A DNA stretch of 64,000 bases, taken from assembly GCA_964035755.1 (NCBI GenBank), contig CAXIVR010000008.1, forward strand, positions 29,965,087 to 30,029,086. The letters are read 5' to 3'. Source of the DNA: Teleogryllus oceanicus (lineage: Eukaryota > Arthropoda > Insecta > Orthoptera > Gryllidae). The position numbers and the translations under genes were made by a program. The notes beneath the pieces are model-generated. The model searched no databases and was not told the DNA's origin. It saw only the letters and a list, made by a program, of their open reading frames with translations. Numbering within the stretch: position 1 is the stretch's first letter; the number at the start of each line of letters is the position of its first letter. Positions 35,055 to 46,213 of the stretch are shown in pieces.

Positions 35055-35477
35055 AGACATAGTGCAAAGACGAAGTGGAGATTATATTTACTCTATAATA
35101 ATTCGAATATGATACTAAATGCAACCTGTTGGTCGTCTTGCGGCGTTGTCCTTCATGTCCGGTTCATGCCCACCAGTCGTTCGGCGCCCCTCGGCGTTGG
35201 TCGGCTGATGCTTCGGCTTACGTGTCAGTGGGCGACCGTTACGTCCTTGCCTCCATCCCCCGCGTGTCCAACCGCCCTCGGTTCGGTGTTGCTCGTCTCC
35301 GGATTACACTCACTGCCTCGCCTAGTCACCTCAAATATGGATTGCACTCACCATGTCCAAAATCACGATGTTACTTCACACTTCGTGTTACTATTACACC
35401 ACACGATTCTCCCACCGGCTCTCATCCGAATCGTAGCAACCGCTTTGCGTTTCGTCTGGAAACGCGGCGCGCGTTTC
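35055..35477 (-). mobile_element. Retroelement leader, inverted copy of 41918-42283
   Basis: Read on the minus strand, about 370 bp aligns with 41918-42283 almost base for base (GAGAGCCGGTGGGAGAATCG through GACGAAGTGG to TTTGCACTATGTC). The outer part aligns with 38497-38572. All three are fragments of one LTR retroelement family. This copy has no gag attached. Confidence 0.75.
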
Positions 35478-35479
35478 AA

Positions 35480-35481
35480 TA

Positions 35482-35540
<59 letters not shown>

Positions 35541-35553
35541 ATTATTATTATTA

Positions 35554-35626
<73 letters not shown>

Positions 35627-35630
35627 AAAC
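35480..35630. repeat. Compound (TA)n (TG)n (TTA)n microsatellite
   Basis: Two TA arrays flank a (GT)n(ATT)n core, followed by (TG)n. Frames through it are open by composition only. Confidence 0.95.
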
Positions 35631-35639
35631 AAAATAATA

Positions 35640-35957
35640 ATTTAAACAATAAAAATAATAAATAGCAATTGTGAAGTATATTAATAAACATTTTGTGAGA
35701 TATTATTAACTAAAGTAACTTATTTTGCCAACATGTATGGATGGTAAGCTATTGTTTTTCATTGAAAATACCGATATATCCTTTATGGACGTCCATACCA
35801 GTATAGACGTCATTTTACAGACATCTATTAGATAGACATCTATTTATGTAATTTAAATATATCTCCAAAATACATGCTCAAAAAACTACAAAAATAAAGT
35901 TATTTTAATACAAAAATACACATTTCAAATGCAAGTATTTAAATACTGCTCAACCCT
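35640..35957 (-). mobile_element. Terminal fragment of a second hAT-type element
   Basis: On the minus strand the edge reads CAGGGTTGAGCAGTATTTAAA, a typical hAT (ZBED group) terminal inverted repeat. The inner sequence has the AT-rich subterminal repeats (TTTTGTA, AAATAC) common there. No opposite terminus was located, and it does not match the AGAGATGGGC end at 31213. Confidence 0.45.
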
Positions 35958-36289
35958 GTCTATAAACTATGTGCGATCAGCAATGTACTAATCTCAGTTC
36001 CCAGCTTCAGCGCAGTATTAATACGTAAGCCACGAGTAAGTCCGGAATAATTTGTAGAATGAAATAGCAAAATATGAACATAAATATATAAGGAAAACGC
36101 TAAAAACGATGTAAATATGTATGATGAATATGTAAAATCAGATTTTCCTGCGATATGTAACATCAAATTTCATTAGAAAACATTTATTTTAATTACACTG
36201 CGTAAGTATCCTTATAATACAATTTCAAATAAAAGCTAGCGATGATACTTTCTGGCATTATTTCTAAATTTCCAATTTTCGAAAATTGA
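35958..36289. other. No recognised gene
   Basis: AT-rich. Nothing was recognised on either strand. Confidence 0.5.
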
Positions 36290-36880
36290 TAGTTCAACGA
36301 AAATGGTAATTCTTTTAAGCGTCCCTTCTATCCGTGGAAAAAATTTGTAGTGGTTTTTGAGAATTTTTTAATATATACATCAATTTCATTCCCAAATCAC
36401 TCTAAAACAACGCGGTTATGCAATAAACTTCAATAATTCATGACCTTCGCAATCTTCCAAAATACGGGGGGTTGGGCGAAAATGGGACTAGCACCATATT
36501 TTTTATCATCTTTAAACGAAAAAAATTGGAGCTCTTTTTGAGAAAAAGTAACAATTGTTTTAACTGCCTATACTTCGCTCAAAATTCAACGAAAACTAAT
36601 CAATTTTTTCAAAAATTGTACATGACCCTATTTCCAGATCTGTCAGAACACATTTCAGTAAGGAAAAAAATATATCATCAATATTATAGTTGTAGGAAGA
36701 CGCCCAAAAAATTGCACATTAGCAATTTTCTAAAAATAATGGATGTCAACAAATTCCATACTTGCAGATTTCCCTTCTCTTCTGTACCCGAGGACAAAAT
36801 TTATGGCAGTATGGATGTATGGAAAAAAAATGTATGGCGTATGGATAGCAGATTGAGTAATTGGTTGCGGAGAAAGTAGT
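36290..36880 (+). repeat. Dispersed unclassified repeat, copy
   Basis: It shares AAAAATTGGAGCTCTTTTTGAG, GCTCAAAATTCAACG and TATAGTTGTAGGAAGACG with the other copies. The GACGGACG core is replaced by TATGGATGTATGG. Confidence 0.5.
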
Positions 36881-37336
36881 AACAATTATTTCATAAGAAC
36901 CCGTTGACCGAACAAGCGGGATTGACATTTATTTGTAATATATCCGAAGGCAGTAATAGATAATCAGGAATTCAGGTGTAACCTTTTCCTGGCGGCCAAA
37001 TTATTTATAAATTCGGAAATTGGTTTACATTTATTAGTAATTAATAACATTCAAAAATTGCGAGCTCAACGTGGGCCTGAATTTCTCATTAGGCATGCTA
37101 ATTACGACAAAAGCAATCAGGAGGAATCTGAAACTTAAGGATTGACACGGAAATCAGCTTATAGTTGAGAGAAAAAATTGCCAAACCCATTTCATTGTGA
37201 TCAAAGAAATAATCTGGAACGATATTAATATTAAAGTTGATAGTTTTCTATAAGTAGTAATATACAATGGACACAAGGAGTAAAAAGGCGCGATCTGAGA
37301 ATACAGACGTAATGGAGTCCGAAGCAGAACCTTCAC

Positions 37337-38480
37337 TTTATGCAATCTAAATCACTTCCCAAATGCATGGAAAACCGCCATCATTCTACCTTTTCGCAAA
37401 CCAGGTAAAGATCCTAGATTGAGAGAAAATTACAAACCCATCAGTTTGCTAACCTCCATATCAAAAGTTTTTGAAAGATTGTTGCTCAGCAGACTTAATA
37501 AATACCTTTCAGAAACGAACGCAATCCCCGATGAACAATTCTGGTTTAGACCTAACAATTCATGAACGTACCAATTACTGAGACTAACGGAAAATATTGC
37601 CGAGAGTTTTCTTCAAAAGAAGCATACAGTAGCAATTTTCTTAAGACATTGCACAGGCATAATGGAGTCTGGCACGCAGGACTAATGGAGTCTGGGAGTC
37701 CCTGCTTACATCCAAAAAATAATCAATAGCTTTCTTTTAAACAAAAAATAATCAATAGCTTTCTTTTAAACAGAAATTTCATAGTAAAAGTCAATGAAAC
37801 ATTATCCACCCCTCGGAACACATCAGCAGGCTTACCTCAGGGCTCAGTACTCTCTCCAACTATATTTAACATTTACACCTCAGATATCCCACGTATGCCA
37901 GACACCAAATTCGCTCTCTTCGCTGATGACACAGCCTTATTCACTGCTCACGAAGACACTCTCATAGCCCAAGATCGGATACAACAATCTTGAAGAACAA
38001 ATATCGTGGGCAGATCAGAACTCCTCCGAACTTAACAATCAACTGCAGCCTAATTCAATGGAATAATGGTCCAATTAAATATCTTGGTGTGCTTTTCGAT
38101 AAAAGATTAACATGGAAACCCACATCCATGCATTAGTAAATAAAGCCCAAGGGAAAATATCAAAATTATACCCACTAATTAACAGAAAATCCTCATTAAA
38201 AATTGAATGTCAGCTTACGAGCGCAGCACCCTCATCAATAGAGAACTTCAGACGGTACAAAACAAATGTCTTAGGAAAATCATACAAGCACCGTGGTTTA
38301 TACCCAACTCTCAGATCCATAGGGAACTACGTATAGATTTAATAAAAAATCACTTCACTTCAGTTTAAAAAAATTTCGATACTACACTTAACATTTCTCA
38401 CTTAACAAATAAATTCAACCTAGGACGAAATGCTATCCAACCTTGCCGAATCCAATCCAAATTCCCAAAAGACAAGTTTC
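37337..38480 (+). pseudogene. Jockey-type LINE ORF2, reverse transcriptase region, frameshifted
   Basis: Segments in order: AWKTAIILPFRKPGKDP, an ENYKPISLLTSISKVFERL block (RT motif region), NAIPDEQFWF, a decayed TVAIFL, ISAGLPQGSVLSP in another frame (near 37825), and the catalytic LFADDTALF (near 37920), then the thumb-like ETHIHALVNKAQGKI and a C-terminus ending near 38486. These are canonical LINE RT motifs, with overall similarity to Jockey/X-element enzymes. At least five frameshifts and stops, plus a 29-bp tandem duplication (37714-37771), inactivate it. The endonuclease half is missing, i.e. 5' truncation. Confidence 0.85.
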
Positions 38481-38496
38481 GCCCCCCATAAGTGTG

Positions 38497-38604
38497 TGTG
38501 TATATAGAAACGCGCTGCGTTTCCAGACGAAAATCAAAGCGGTTGCTACGATTCGGATGGCGCGTCAGTTGACAGCTCCCGCGACGCGCGTGAGTTAACG
38601 GACG
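38497..38604 (+). mobile_element. Retroelement leader fragment, upstream of the Transib insertion
   Basis: The stretch GAAACGCG-GCGTTTCCAGACGAAA to GGTTGCTACGATTCGGATG matches the outer part of 35400-35477 in the same orientation as 41668-42283. It therefore appears to be the left half of the leader that the Transib element split. Confidence 0.6.
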
Positions 38605-39149
38605 CACGGTGGGGTATTTGGCCGATTCAGGCGGCCAAAAGTCAAATTTTCAAATTTCATTCCAGACAAGTAAAAAATACCTCATTGTAAAGCTAAAAGG
38701 TCAGGGAATAACCAGCTGCACAAATTTTAACGGCAGGCGCAACTTGTCAGAACTTGTCACTTGCGAAGTGCATCATTCGTTTTGTCTCCCGCGCGGGCTT
38801 CAGTCTCACAGTGAATTGGGTCGTTTCAGTTTTGAGTGAAGGTATGGAGAACTGATGAAGCGGGTAAATGTGCACGTTATGTGTATTTTCGTACAGATTT
38901 TAATTACTTTAGTTGAGATAGAGCTTTTCAAGTTTTAATGAAGCAAATTTTAATTGATCTAGCTAAATTAGTGTACTTCCGGGGGTTTCCGGGTAACAAT
39001 TTTTGGTGCAATGAAAGGGTTACGTTTTCTATTTTACAAATTAGTAAAAGTTATATAGTTAGCGCAGTTTTTGATATACAGCCAATTATGTACGACTACG
39101 ATTTACGGATTTTTACAAGAGTTTATTTACTTTTAATTTCCTCCAAACT

Positions 39150-41202
39150 TCGTTTAGGACATTCCAGGCATCAACATGTTACTCGAAGAAAGTTGGCCAA
39201 CATGATGCGGGAACAAAAATTACAAGATATGAACGAAAAAGTGGAATTTACAGAGAATTATTGGTTAAGTAAAGAAAACTATTCTGACAAACATAAAGGA
39301 AATAAAGCATAAATTTTCATATTTTAAATCAGATGTGAAACGAAGGTGGTCTGCAGCACATAAGAAAGACGATGTATTTGTTAAAAAAAATTGTGATTGG
39401 CTCAATGGCACATTTGAAATGCCTAAAGTAGTCAACCGCCAGCAGACAAAGAAAAGATTGAAGATTTGAGTGAGAGAGCAAGAGAAGAAGAACGGAAGAT
39501 TTACGACATACGACAGATTCAGAAATACTAACTTATGCTACCCGAGTGACATTAGGTGTTACAGGAAAAAGAGACGCTTCTAAAATTGTCAAGGAAATCA
39601 CATGTTCTCCTAAACGAGCCTGAAAATACATGAAAGCATATTCTGTTGGTTTTAGAGGATAGGAAAGCACAACTAACGACACTCTGTGCATAGCTCTGTT
39701 TATTTGAAGCTGATCTGTCAAGGAGTAATACGAAATAATTAGGAAGCAGTAATAGGAAACTATATCCTTGTTATAGTATCACTTGAAGGCAAAATTGATT
39801 GTTATCCAGATAAGGAATCGTATCATGTGACTGAAATTGTGCTGCAATCTGATTTAAAAAAATTTGCTTGATCATACTGTTACTCGATTGTTGATGCATT
39901 TCTAGAAGAGTTGTACAAACTTTAAGAGAGAAGAATGTACTTCATTAATGTTGAATTTGCAAGTGGGGCTGTGATGATGGGTTCACAACAGGCTCAATAT
40001 AAGCAGAAATTCCTGAATGATGCTGATTCTGATGCACATATATTTCAGAGTTCTTTTGTTCCACTTCGACTAATTTGTAGCACAAATAAGAAGTTGATCT
40101 GGCAAAATCCAAAACCGTCTTCGCCACGTTATTGCCGTTCTATCAGAATAAGATTTGTGAAAGAATTCACGGACATAACAAATGAAGAAATTCACCATGT
40201 GCAATACTCAATAAATTTGCTGCAAGACACGAAAGTGACATTGGCAGACAAATTGTTCTCAGTCAAACACACTCTGATGCTCACCGTGATCGATGCTAAG
40301 TATGTGTATGCTGCTACTCAAACACCTTCCACAATGAGATGTTATGTTGTGGTTCAACAAGTAAGATTTCAGCAATTTATCAGTCAAAATACAAGTTAAA
40401 CCAGAAACATTGAAATTTGGATTATCAATCTTACATGCTAGGAATTCGCCTATTTGAAGTTTATTACATCTTTCATATAAAATCCCTGTTAAAAAATGGC
40501 AGATGAGATCAGACAATGGAAAAGCACTAGTGAAGCAGAGAAAGCTACAAATCCAAGAGAACTTGAAAAATAAAATGGGTTTAATTGTAGATGTACCTAA
40601 GCCGGGATTGGGCAATACTAATGACGGTAATACTAGTAGAAGGTTTTTCATGGACCCAGAACTAGCATCAGAAATTACCAGCATTGATTTCACATTAATA
40701 TATCGCTTCAAAGTGATATTGGAAACCATATCTTCTGGACATAACTTATTAACATGGAAAATTTTTCAGAATATACAATGGAGACAGCTAGTTATATTTT
40801 CAGTCTACATCCGATGACGCCAACAGTTCTGGCTTCTACTAATACATGGTACTTTATTGTGAGTGGAGAATGCCCTTTTGCCAATGGGTCTACTTTCGGA
40901 AGAGGGCTGCTGAAGCTCGTAATAAACATTTTCGCCTTTACCGTCAAAATTACATAGAAAAATTTTCCAGGAGTATCTTAACCTAGACGTGCTTAATGAG
41001 CTACTGTAAGTTCTGATCCCTCTCATTACTGGTATGAGGCCAATACCTCCAAAAATCAAGAGGCCTTTTCTAAAGGAAACCTTAGCTATGTTACTTCCAG
41101 CTGAATCTAGATATTTGTATCCAGATGCTACTCATGCTGAAGATAATGAATCTTCAGAAGAACTACAATTATCTTCGGATGAAGAACCATACCTGTTATA
41201 AA
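39150..41202 (+). pseudogene. Transib transposase (RAG1 core homologue), frameshifted
   Basis: All three acidic catalytic blocks can be traced in different frames. They are WGCDDG (first Asp, codons about 39973-39978), MLTVIDAKYV (second Asp, 40292-40294) and LSEE/AAEARNKHFRLY (Glu block, 40894-40940, split by one inserted base). The last resembles the RAG1 SEGNESGNKLFR region. Other family blocks: NPKPSSPRYCR (compare RAG1 EPKPNS), MGLIVDVPKPG ... NTNDGNTSRRFF, ITSIDFTLIYRFKVILETISSG, and the acidic C-terminus SSDEEPYLL with stop at 41202. The zinc-binding CxxC after the second Asp is degraded. The protein would bind its termini and make hairpin-type cuts. Multiple frameshifts and stops make it inactive. 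The N-terminal start is not defined. Confidence 0.82.
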
Positions 41203-41600
41203 CATCTTTTCTATCACTATTTTGCAATATTTTGTGTTCTACGTGAAACTCAAATTTTATCAACAAAGTAATTAGTTGAATTATGTTACTGTATATCACT
41301 GCATATTACCAAGATCCAATAAAAGTATGGTGCAGATTATTTCATTTGAAATTTCTTTAGATTTGTGACTTTCTTTATTATTTATTGTATTTTTGATAAT
41401 TTGACATTCTCTAAGATTATTGTTTTGGTATTAATAAAGTATTATATTATATTTTGTATGGATTCAGCCCAAACATATAGTGTCCTAAAATAGACTCTCA
41501 TTCTTAGGAGTTGTATTTATAAGCAAATAAGTTTCAAAACTTATTTCTTAATAAAATCTCTTTCATCACATAAAAAAGCCACGAATGAGAAAGGTGGCAC
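41203..41600. other. Transib 3' untranslated region
   Basis: AT-rich with several AATAAA-like signals (41434-41440, 41551). It leads into the right terminal repeat. Confidence 0.5.
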
Positions 41601-41667
41601 ATTCAGAAACAATTAAACAGCGAAATAATTTTGGCCACTTCGTCGGCCAATACCTCTAAATGGGACA

Positions 41668-42274
41668 GGAAGCATAGAGCAGAGTAGTGAAAACCAGGTA
41701 GTGTAGGGGAGCGCACGTATCGCACGGGACATGGCCGAATATTTGTGCGGGTGCCAAGATGTGATATCAGAGACTCGTGAGTGAACAACGTAATAGTAAA
41801 GACATTAGTAAAGTGTGGGCGATACATTTGTGAGAGGTTCGACGAGAATAATTGTGGCAAAGACTGCATATGTAACGTGATCAGTGCGTGGAAGCCCGAG
41901 ACTGTGAATGGCGATGTGAGAGCCGGTGGGGGAATCGTGTGGCGTAATAGTAACACGAAGTGAGAAGTAACATCGGGGTGAGTGGGGCATGGTGAGTGAA
42001 ATCCATATTTGAGGTGACCAGACGAGGCAGTGGGTGTAATCCGGAGACGAGCAACACCGACCAGGGCAGTTGAACACATGAGGGGATGTATGGGCAGCGA
42101 CGTAACGGCCCTCCACGGACACGTCAGAAGCATCTGCCGACCAACGCCGAGGCGCCGAACGACTGGTGATGAACCGGACGCGAAGGACAACGCCGCAAGA
42201 CTGACCAACAGGTTGCATTTAGTATCATATTCGAATTATTATAGGTAAATATAATCCACTTCGTCTTTGCACTA

Positions 42275-42283
<9 letters not shown>
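41668..42283 (+). mobile_element. Leader of an LTR retroelement, right half
   Basis: GC-rich leader sequence; its part from 41918 is the inverted homologue of 35055-35477. It precedes the gag remnant at 42480 in the correct orientation. The left half is at 38497-38604, across the Transib insertion. Confidence 0.65.

Positions 42284-42362
<79 letters not shown>
42281..42362. repeat. (TA)n (GA)n compound microsatellite
   Basis: About 28 TA units followed by eleven GA units, within the retroelement leader. Confidence 0.95.
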
Positions 42363-42479
42363 TAGTCAAATAGATAGCCTAATATTAAACCAAGTAAATT
42401 TTAAATAAACTCCTAACGAAGTCCATACAAAATCAAACACCAAACAAACGGAGCAGCGATATAAAGCTCAAAAAAGTCA

Positions 42480-43740
42480 AGGATGCCCATTCCTAATCAT
42501 GATAATATTCATGTATTCAAGCCCTTGGAAGGTCTCATGGCCGAACAAGAAGTCAATAAATGGGAAAAAAAGAATATTCACGGGATAGTATCACCAGAAA
42601 GGGATGTAGTAGAACCACCATCTGCAAAGAGGATCTCAAAAATTTAATGTTAAAAATGATGTCGGAAATGAATGCAAAATTGGGAAGTATGTATGCGGGT
42701 ATGAATTCTAAATTAGAAGAGAACATTCAATATACGAGAGCGTGAGATCGGAAATGAATGAACGGTTAAATGAAAGCCATAAGAAATTATCACAGGAAAT
42801 GAATGCAAAATTATGAGTTATGAATACAGAAATAATTCAAAATTAGAAGAGAATAATTCTACATATACATACAAGATTGGAAATGAATAAGCGGTAAAAT
42901 GAAAGCCATGAGAGATTATCACAGCAATTGAAAAAATTTCAAGGGGAAATTAGAGGAGAAATAGCGCAGTTACGGACAGACACATCCGCGGAATTTAATA
43001 ACATTTATTTAAAAATCGAATCCTTGAATAATCAAACGACACAAATACAGCAGGAACAAGAGGAAGAATAAATAAAATTCATTCAGATTTAAAAGAGAAT
43101 GTGTCAGAACTGGAGAGCATAGGAAAACAACAATGCGAAAAATTGACAAGCGCTGAATTATGTATTGGCCATTTGACTAAAATGTTGCAGCAACAAGATA
43201 ATAGAATAAGAAATATTGAAGTAAAAATTGAAAATGCAGATGGTAAAATTGAACAATTTTACCATCAAAAGTCTTAAAGTATTAGAAGAATGTAGGTCAG
43301 AGAAGGAGATGTTAGATTTAAAAAGTAACATAGACGAATTAGAAAATGAAATCTCAGGTAACTTCGGCAGCATCCTTAGCAGTACCCAGTCATTTAAAAT
43401 TTCATGAAGACATTAAAGAGTGGTCTTTCATTGCAAAATTGGAAAGCTATTTTGTTATAAATAACATTCCCGAAAGGTTAAAATGGCATGTTATTGAACA
43501 GGCAATGTCGGCAAAGACCCATTATTGGCTAAAATCACTAGTTCCGGAACCGACAAATTATAGAGAATGGAAAGAAAAATATGTAAAGAGATATTGGAAT
43601 GAGAGCCATAACTTTTAATTGAAATATCGGTTAATGGGGGAAAGGTATAGAACGAGCGGTACGGAATCCATGTGCGACGCGGAAAATAGCAGCGTTTAAA
43701 GCTTGTGAAGAGAGGGCGGACATGAGCGAAATAATAAGGA
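42480..43740 (+). pseudogene. LTR retroelement Gag with long coiled-coil region, decayed
   Basis: Repeated units (MSEMNAKL, MNSKLEENIQ, LNESHKKLSQ) at 42640-43000 give a long heptad-like coiled coil, continuing as LKENVSELESIGKQQCEKL. It is followed by the Gag core at 43370-43618: SHLKFHEDIKEWSFIAKLESYF, IPERLKWHVIEQAMSAKTHYW and YREWKEKYVKRYWNES. This arrangement, coiled coil then retrotransposon Gag core, is common in arthropod Ty3/gypsy elements. Several stops and frameshifts break it (near 42745, 42815, 43070, 43277). No pol or 3' LTR follows; the sequence is cut near 43757 by a MITE-like element. Confidence 0.75.
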
Positions 43741-43756
43741 TCATTCGTCAGTTATA

Positions 43757-44290
43757 GAAGGATTTTCCCAAGGATGAGCCAAAGTGACAGTTCGCGTAAC
43801 AAGTGAACATCACATGTAATTCAGGGAAGTATCCCTCCGCCGCGACAGCTGTTCAGCCACACCTCTTCGCAAAGTGTTAGGTTATGGCTCCTGTGGAAAC
43901 ATCCCTATGAAGAAGACTAAGAGTTTCGCTGAGGTATATGCACGTACGCGAGTCCGAGAAATATTTAAATTTAATTACGTATGTGGAAAATCTCTTAATA
44001 TGTTCTCACAATCAGTAAAAGAAAACTGCCATGAATGTAAATAGAAATCTCTCAATCACAGCTCGCCACACAACAGCACATTAGACGGAAACACGTTAAC
44101 CAGAACGCATCTCGGTTTTAAAATAAACATAATATTTATCACACAAAAAGTAAATTCAATGTACTGTTAATAGAAAAAAAGAATTTTAGAGAAGAGCACA
44201 TAACACTGCACTTCGTAATTTCAATTATTTCTCAAAGAGCACTACATTTTCGTCGGTCGAGGACATCACAAAATCATCCGAGCCATTTTA
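43757..44290 (-). mobile_element. MITE-like element, second copy of the 59687-60534 family
   Basis: It starts GGATTTTCCCAAGGATGAGCC and aligns, in the opposite orientation, with 60534 back towards 59830: AAGTGACAGTTC, TCAGGGAAGTATCC, CGCGACAGCTGTTCAGC, and later AACACTGCACTT / AATTTCAATTATTT. The far terminal repeat is not recognisable. Confidence 0.75.
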
Positions 44291-44940
44291 CAAGTTCATA
44301 ACGAAATGGCACTCCAAACCTCAAATCTTTTTTAATGCAATGGTCTCTCTCTACTGTTTCTCTCTCTACTGTGGTCTCTCAGAACCCGTCTACAGTTTTG
44401 CCGGTTAAAATATCTATCCACCTGAAAACAAGCCTAATCACAAAATAAATAAATAAAACGCTTTATTAAATGCCTCAAGACATTCGCTAACAAATCGTCG
44501 TAGTCAATTTCATTTTAATTTTTAAAATATTATTATTATTATTATTTGGTAAAGAGCGCACTTACATACGAAACATTTCACTGCTACTGATACTTTCTTA
44601 ATGATGTTTACGGGAAAGTTGAAAGAATATCCCGAACTTCCACTTGTTTTCGCTGTGTATTTTGGTGACTGCGATTCCGACCAAACACGCTCCCTGTCTC
44701 GCGATAGCACTTCACTAACCGCAATATGGTACTCTTGTTCAGAATAGATTCAAATGAAAATTTTTCTCTGAATCCTGCCTGGCATTCTTTGAAAGTTTGC
44801 GTTCAGAAATACTCCACCTCAAATCTGCGTTACTGTATGCTGAGGCGCGTTGTAAGTTTACCTCAAAACAGGGAATGAAGACGCGGCCTGTTTTGCTCTG
44901 AGCAGGTATGACCCAGACCACAGGAACGGGGAGGTGAGTG
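44291..44940. other. No recognised gene
   Basis: It contains a short (ATT)n run near 44530 and a TGGCACTCCAA segment also seen near 14045. Minus-strand frames lack domains. Confidence 0.4.
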
Positions 44941-44945
44941 TAGGC

Positions 44946-44975
44946 AGCGCCCTCTGCAATATTTCAGAGGGCGCT
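44946..44975. promoter_or_regulatory. Perfect 11-bp inverted repeat containing two CTCF-like cores
   Basis: AGCGCCCTCTG (44946-44956), loop CAATATTT, CAGAGGGCGCT (44965-44975). Each arm carries the AGAGGGCGCT core of a CTCF-type site, in opposed orientation. Binding is not demonstrated. Confidence 0.45.
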
Positions 44976-45850
44976 GGTGTAGGGGCTGTCGCAAGAACTG
45001 CAGTCAAAGGAGCTGTCCCACAAGCAGTGTTGCAATGCTTTCATTTTTCTCTAAGGGTCTCAAATAGCAGGGTTGCGTTTTAAACTGATCACCCGGGACT
45101 ATGTATATTTACTCGTATGCGAGTAAAACTAATGTGATACGGAAAATAACGAAAACATCTTTCGGATCGCAGTCCGCTTGCCTGCCTCGCGTCATGGGGG
45201 AGGTGGACATATTTTCAAATATTTCACTTTACGACGCGCCTACTCATCCGATTTGGACTATTGATACGACGTTGGATTTAGGAAGCACATCGCCCATATT
45301 TTGGAATTTCTCTTAGGAACTATTAAAAAAACTTCCAAAACTCATTTTTCAATTTTTTTCTCAAAAGGCCTTCTTGGCGTAAATTCTATATTACATAAGA
45401 ATCAAATATCGTTTACCAATTTGAAATCGGACTATTTGTTCAGACGTTATTGGTAAAGTTTTAGTAGCTTATTTTGGCGCTGCTACATGGTGGGGTCAAA
45501 TTGAACTAGTGCCGGTACATTTCACCTTAACACTATAAACTAATTGGATAAACTACAATCATCCACAACAACCCCAGAGAATCTCCTTAAAAAGCCCAAA
45601 GAAAGCCAATCTTTTTGGCGATACTAATTTTGTTATCAAAATCCGAAATTAATAATTGTTTACAAGGGCACCAAAAACAATTTGCTACATATTTTGGGAA
45701 AAGGAATGGTAACATGTTCCATCTAAATAATATGATACATTATCACCAGAATAAAACATTACATTATGTTTCAAAAGTAAGTAAAAGTAACATTAACAAA
45801 CTCCATGACACATATATTAATGGTTTGATAAAAAATAAAATAAAATAATT
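44976..45850. other. No recognised gene
   Basis: The C-terminal exon of AP5M1 would be expected on the minus strand downstream of 45860 but was not recognised here. Short frames lack motifs. Confidence 0.4.
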
Positions 45851-45859
45851 AAAACTTAC

Positions 45860-46213
45860 AGTTGCATATCCAGTTTTCACAGTTTCTGACAAAGAATTAG
45901 CATTCACAATTTCTTTTTCCTGGTCAACAAAATACGATTCTGTTATCGTTTGTTCTGATGGCTTCTCAAGGACCCTTTTTAATTTTGCTTTTGCTTGCAA
46001 AGTTGCCTCCAAAGTTTTTGACGGCAATTTTGTGCCAATGTTCCATATCAACTTATTTTCAGATGCAACTACAAGAGATCCTTGTGAACATTGTGGTTTA
46101 ACAGCAGTAATTAAACAGTTCAATGGGTATGTGCACCTCAGTCTCTGAAATCCATTTTTAACACCACATTGTAATTTTAATTTAAATTTAATATCTGCAA
46201 TGTCTTCTTTAAC
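45860..46213 (-). CDS. AP5M1: AP5M1 exon (mu-homology domain, C-terminal part)
   Basis: The acceptor is AATTTGTTTTTAG and the donor GTAAGT at 45859, a perfect consensus. It reads VKEDIADIKFKLKLQ, GSLVVASENKLIWNIG and KLPSKTLEATL, matching human QLEVFREKSLLIWIIGQKFPKSMEISL. About 60 C-terminal residues should follow in a further exon that was not found in the window. Confidence 0.9.

Larger units (their letters stand above)
38605..41662 (+). mobile_element. Transib transposon (RAG1-related), nearly complete but decayed
   Basis: The left terminus starts CACGGTG, matching the Transib/RSS heptamer-like start (CACWRTG type). The terminal repeats pair as GGTATTTGGCCGA / GGTATTGGCCGA followed by GGCCAAAA on both ends; the outermost right bases have mutated (CATTTAG). 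A 5-bp GC-rich target duplication flanks it: GGACG at 38600-38604 and GGACA at 41663-41667, as expected for Transib. The 3058-bp length suits an autonomous Transib. It is inserted in the leader of an LTR retroelement. Confidence 0.85.

Noticed and set aside
35109..35665. Two 178-codon plus-strand ORFs
   Set aside because: They run through a retroelement leader (antisense) into TA/TG microsatellites. The open frame is due to composition.
41603..42218. 201- and 137-codon minus-strand ORFs
   Set aside because: They are antisense to the retroelement leader and are GC-driven. The same sequence in inverted copy at 35055 shows a non-coding leader arrangement.
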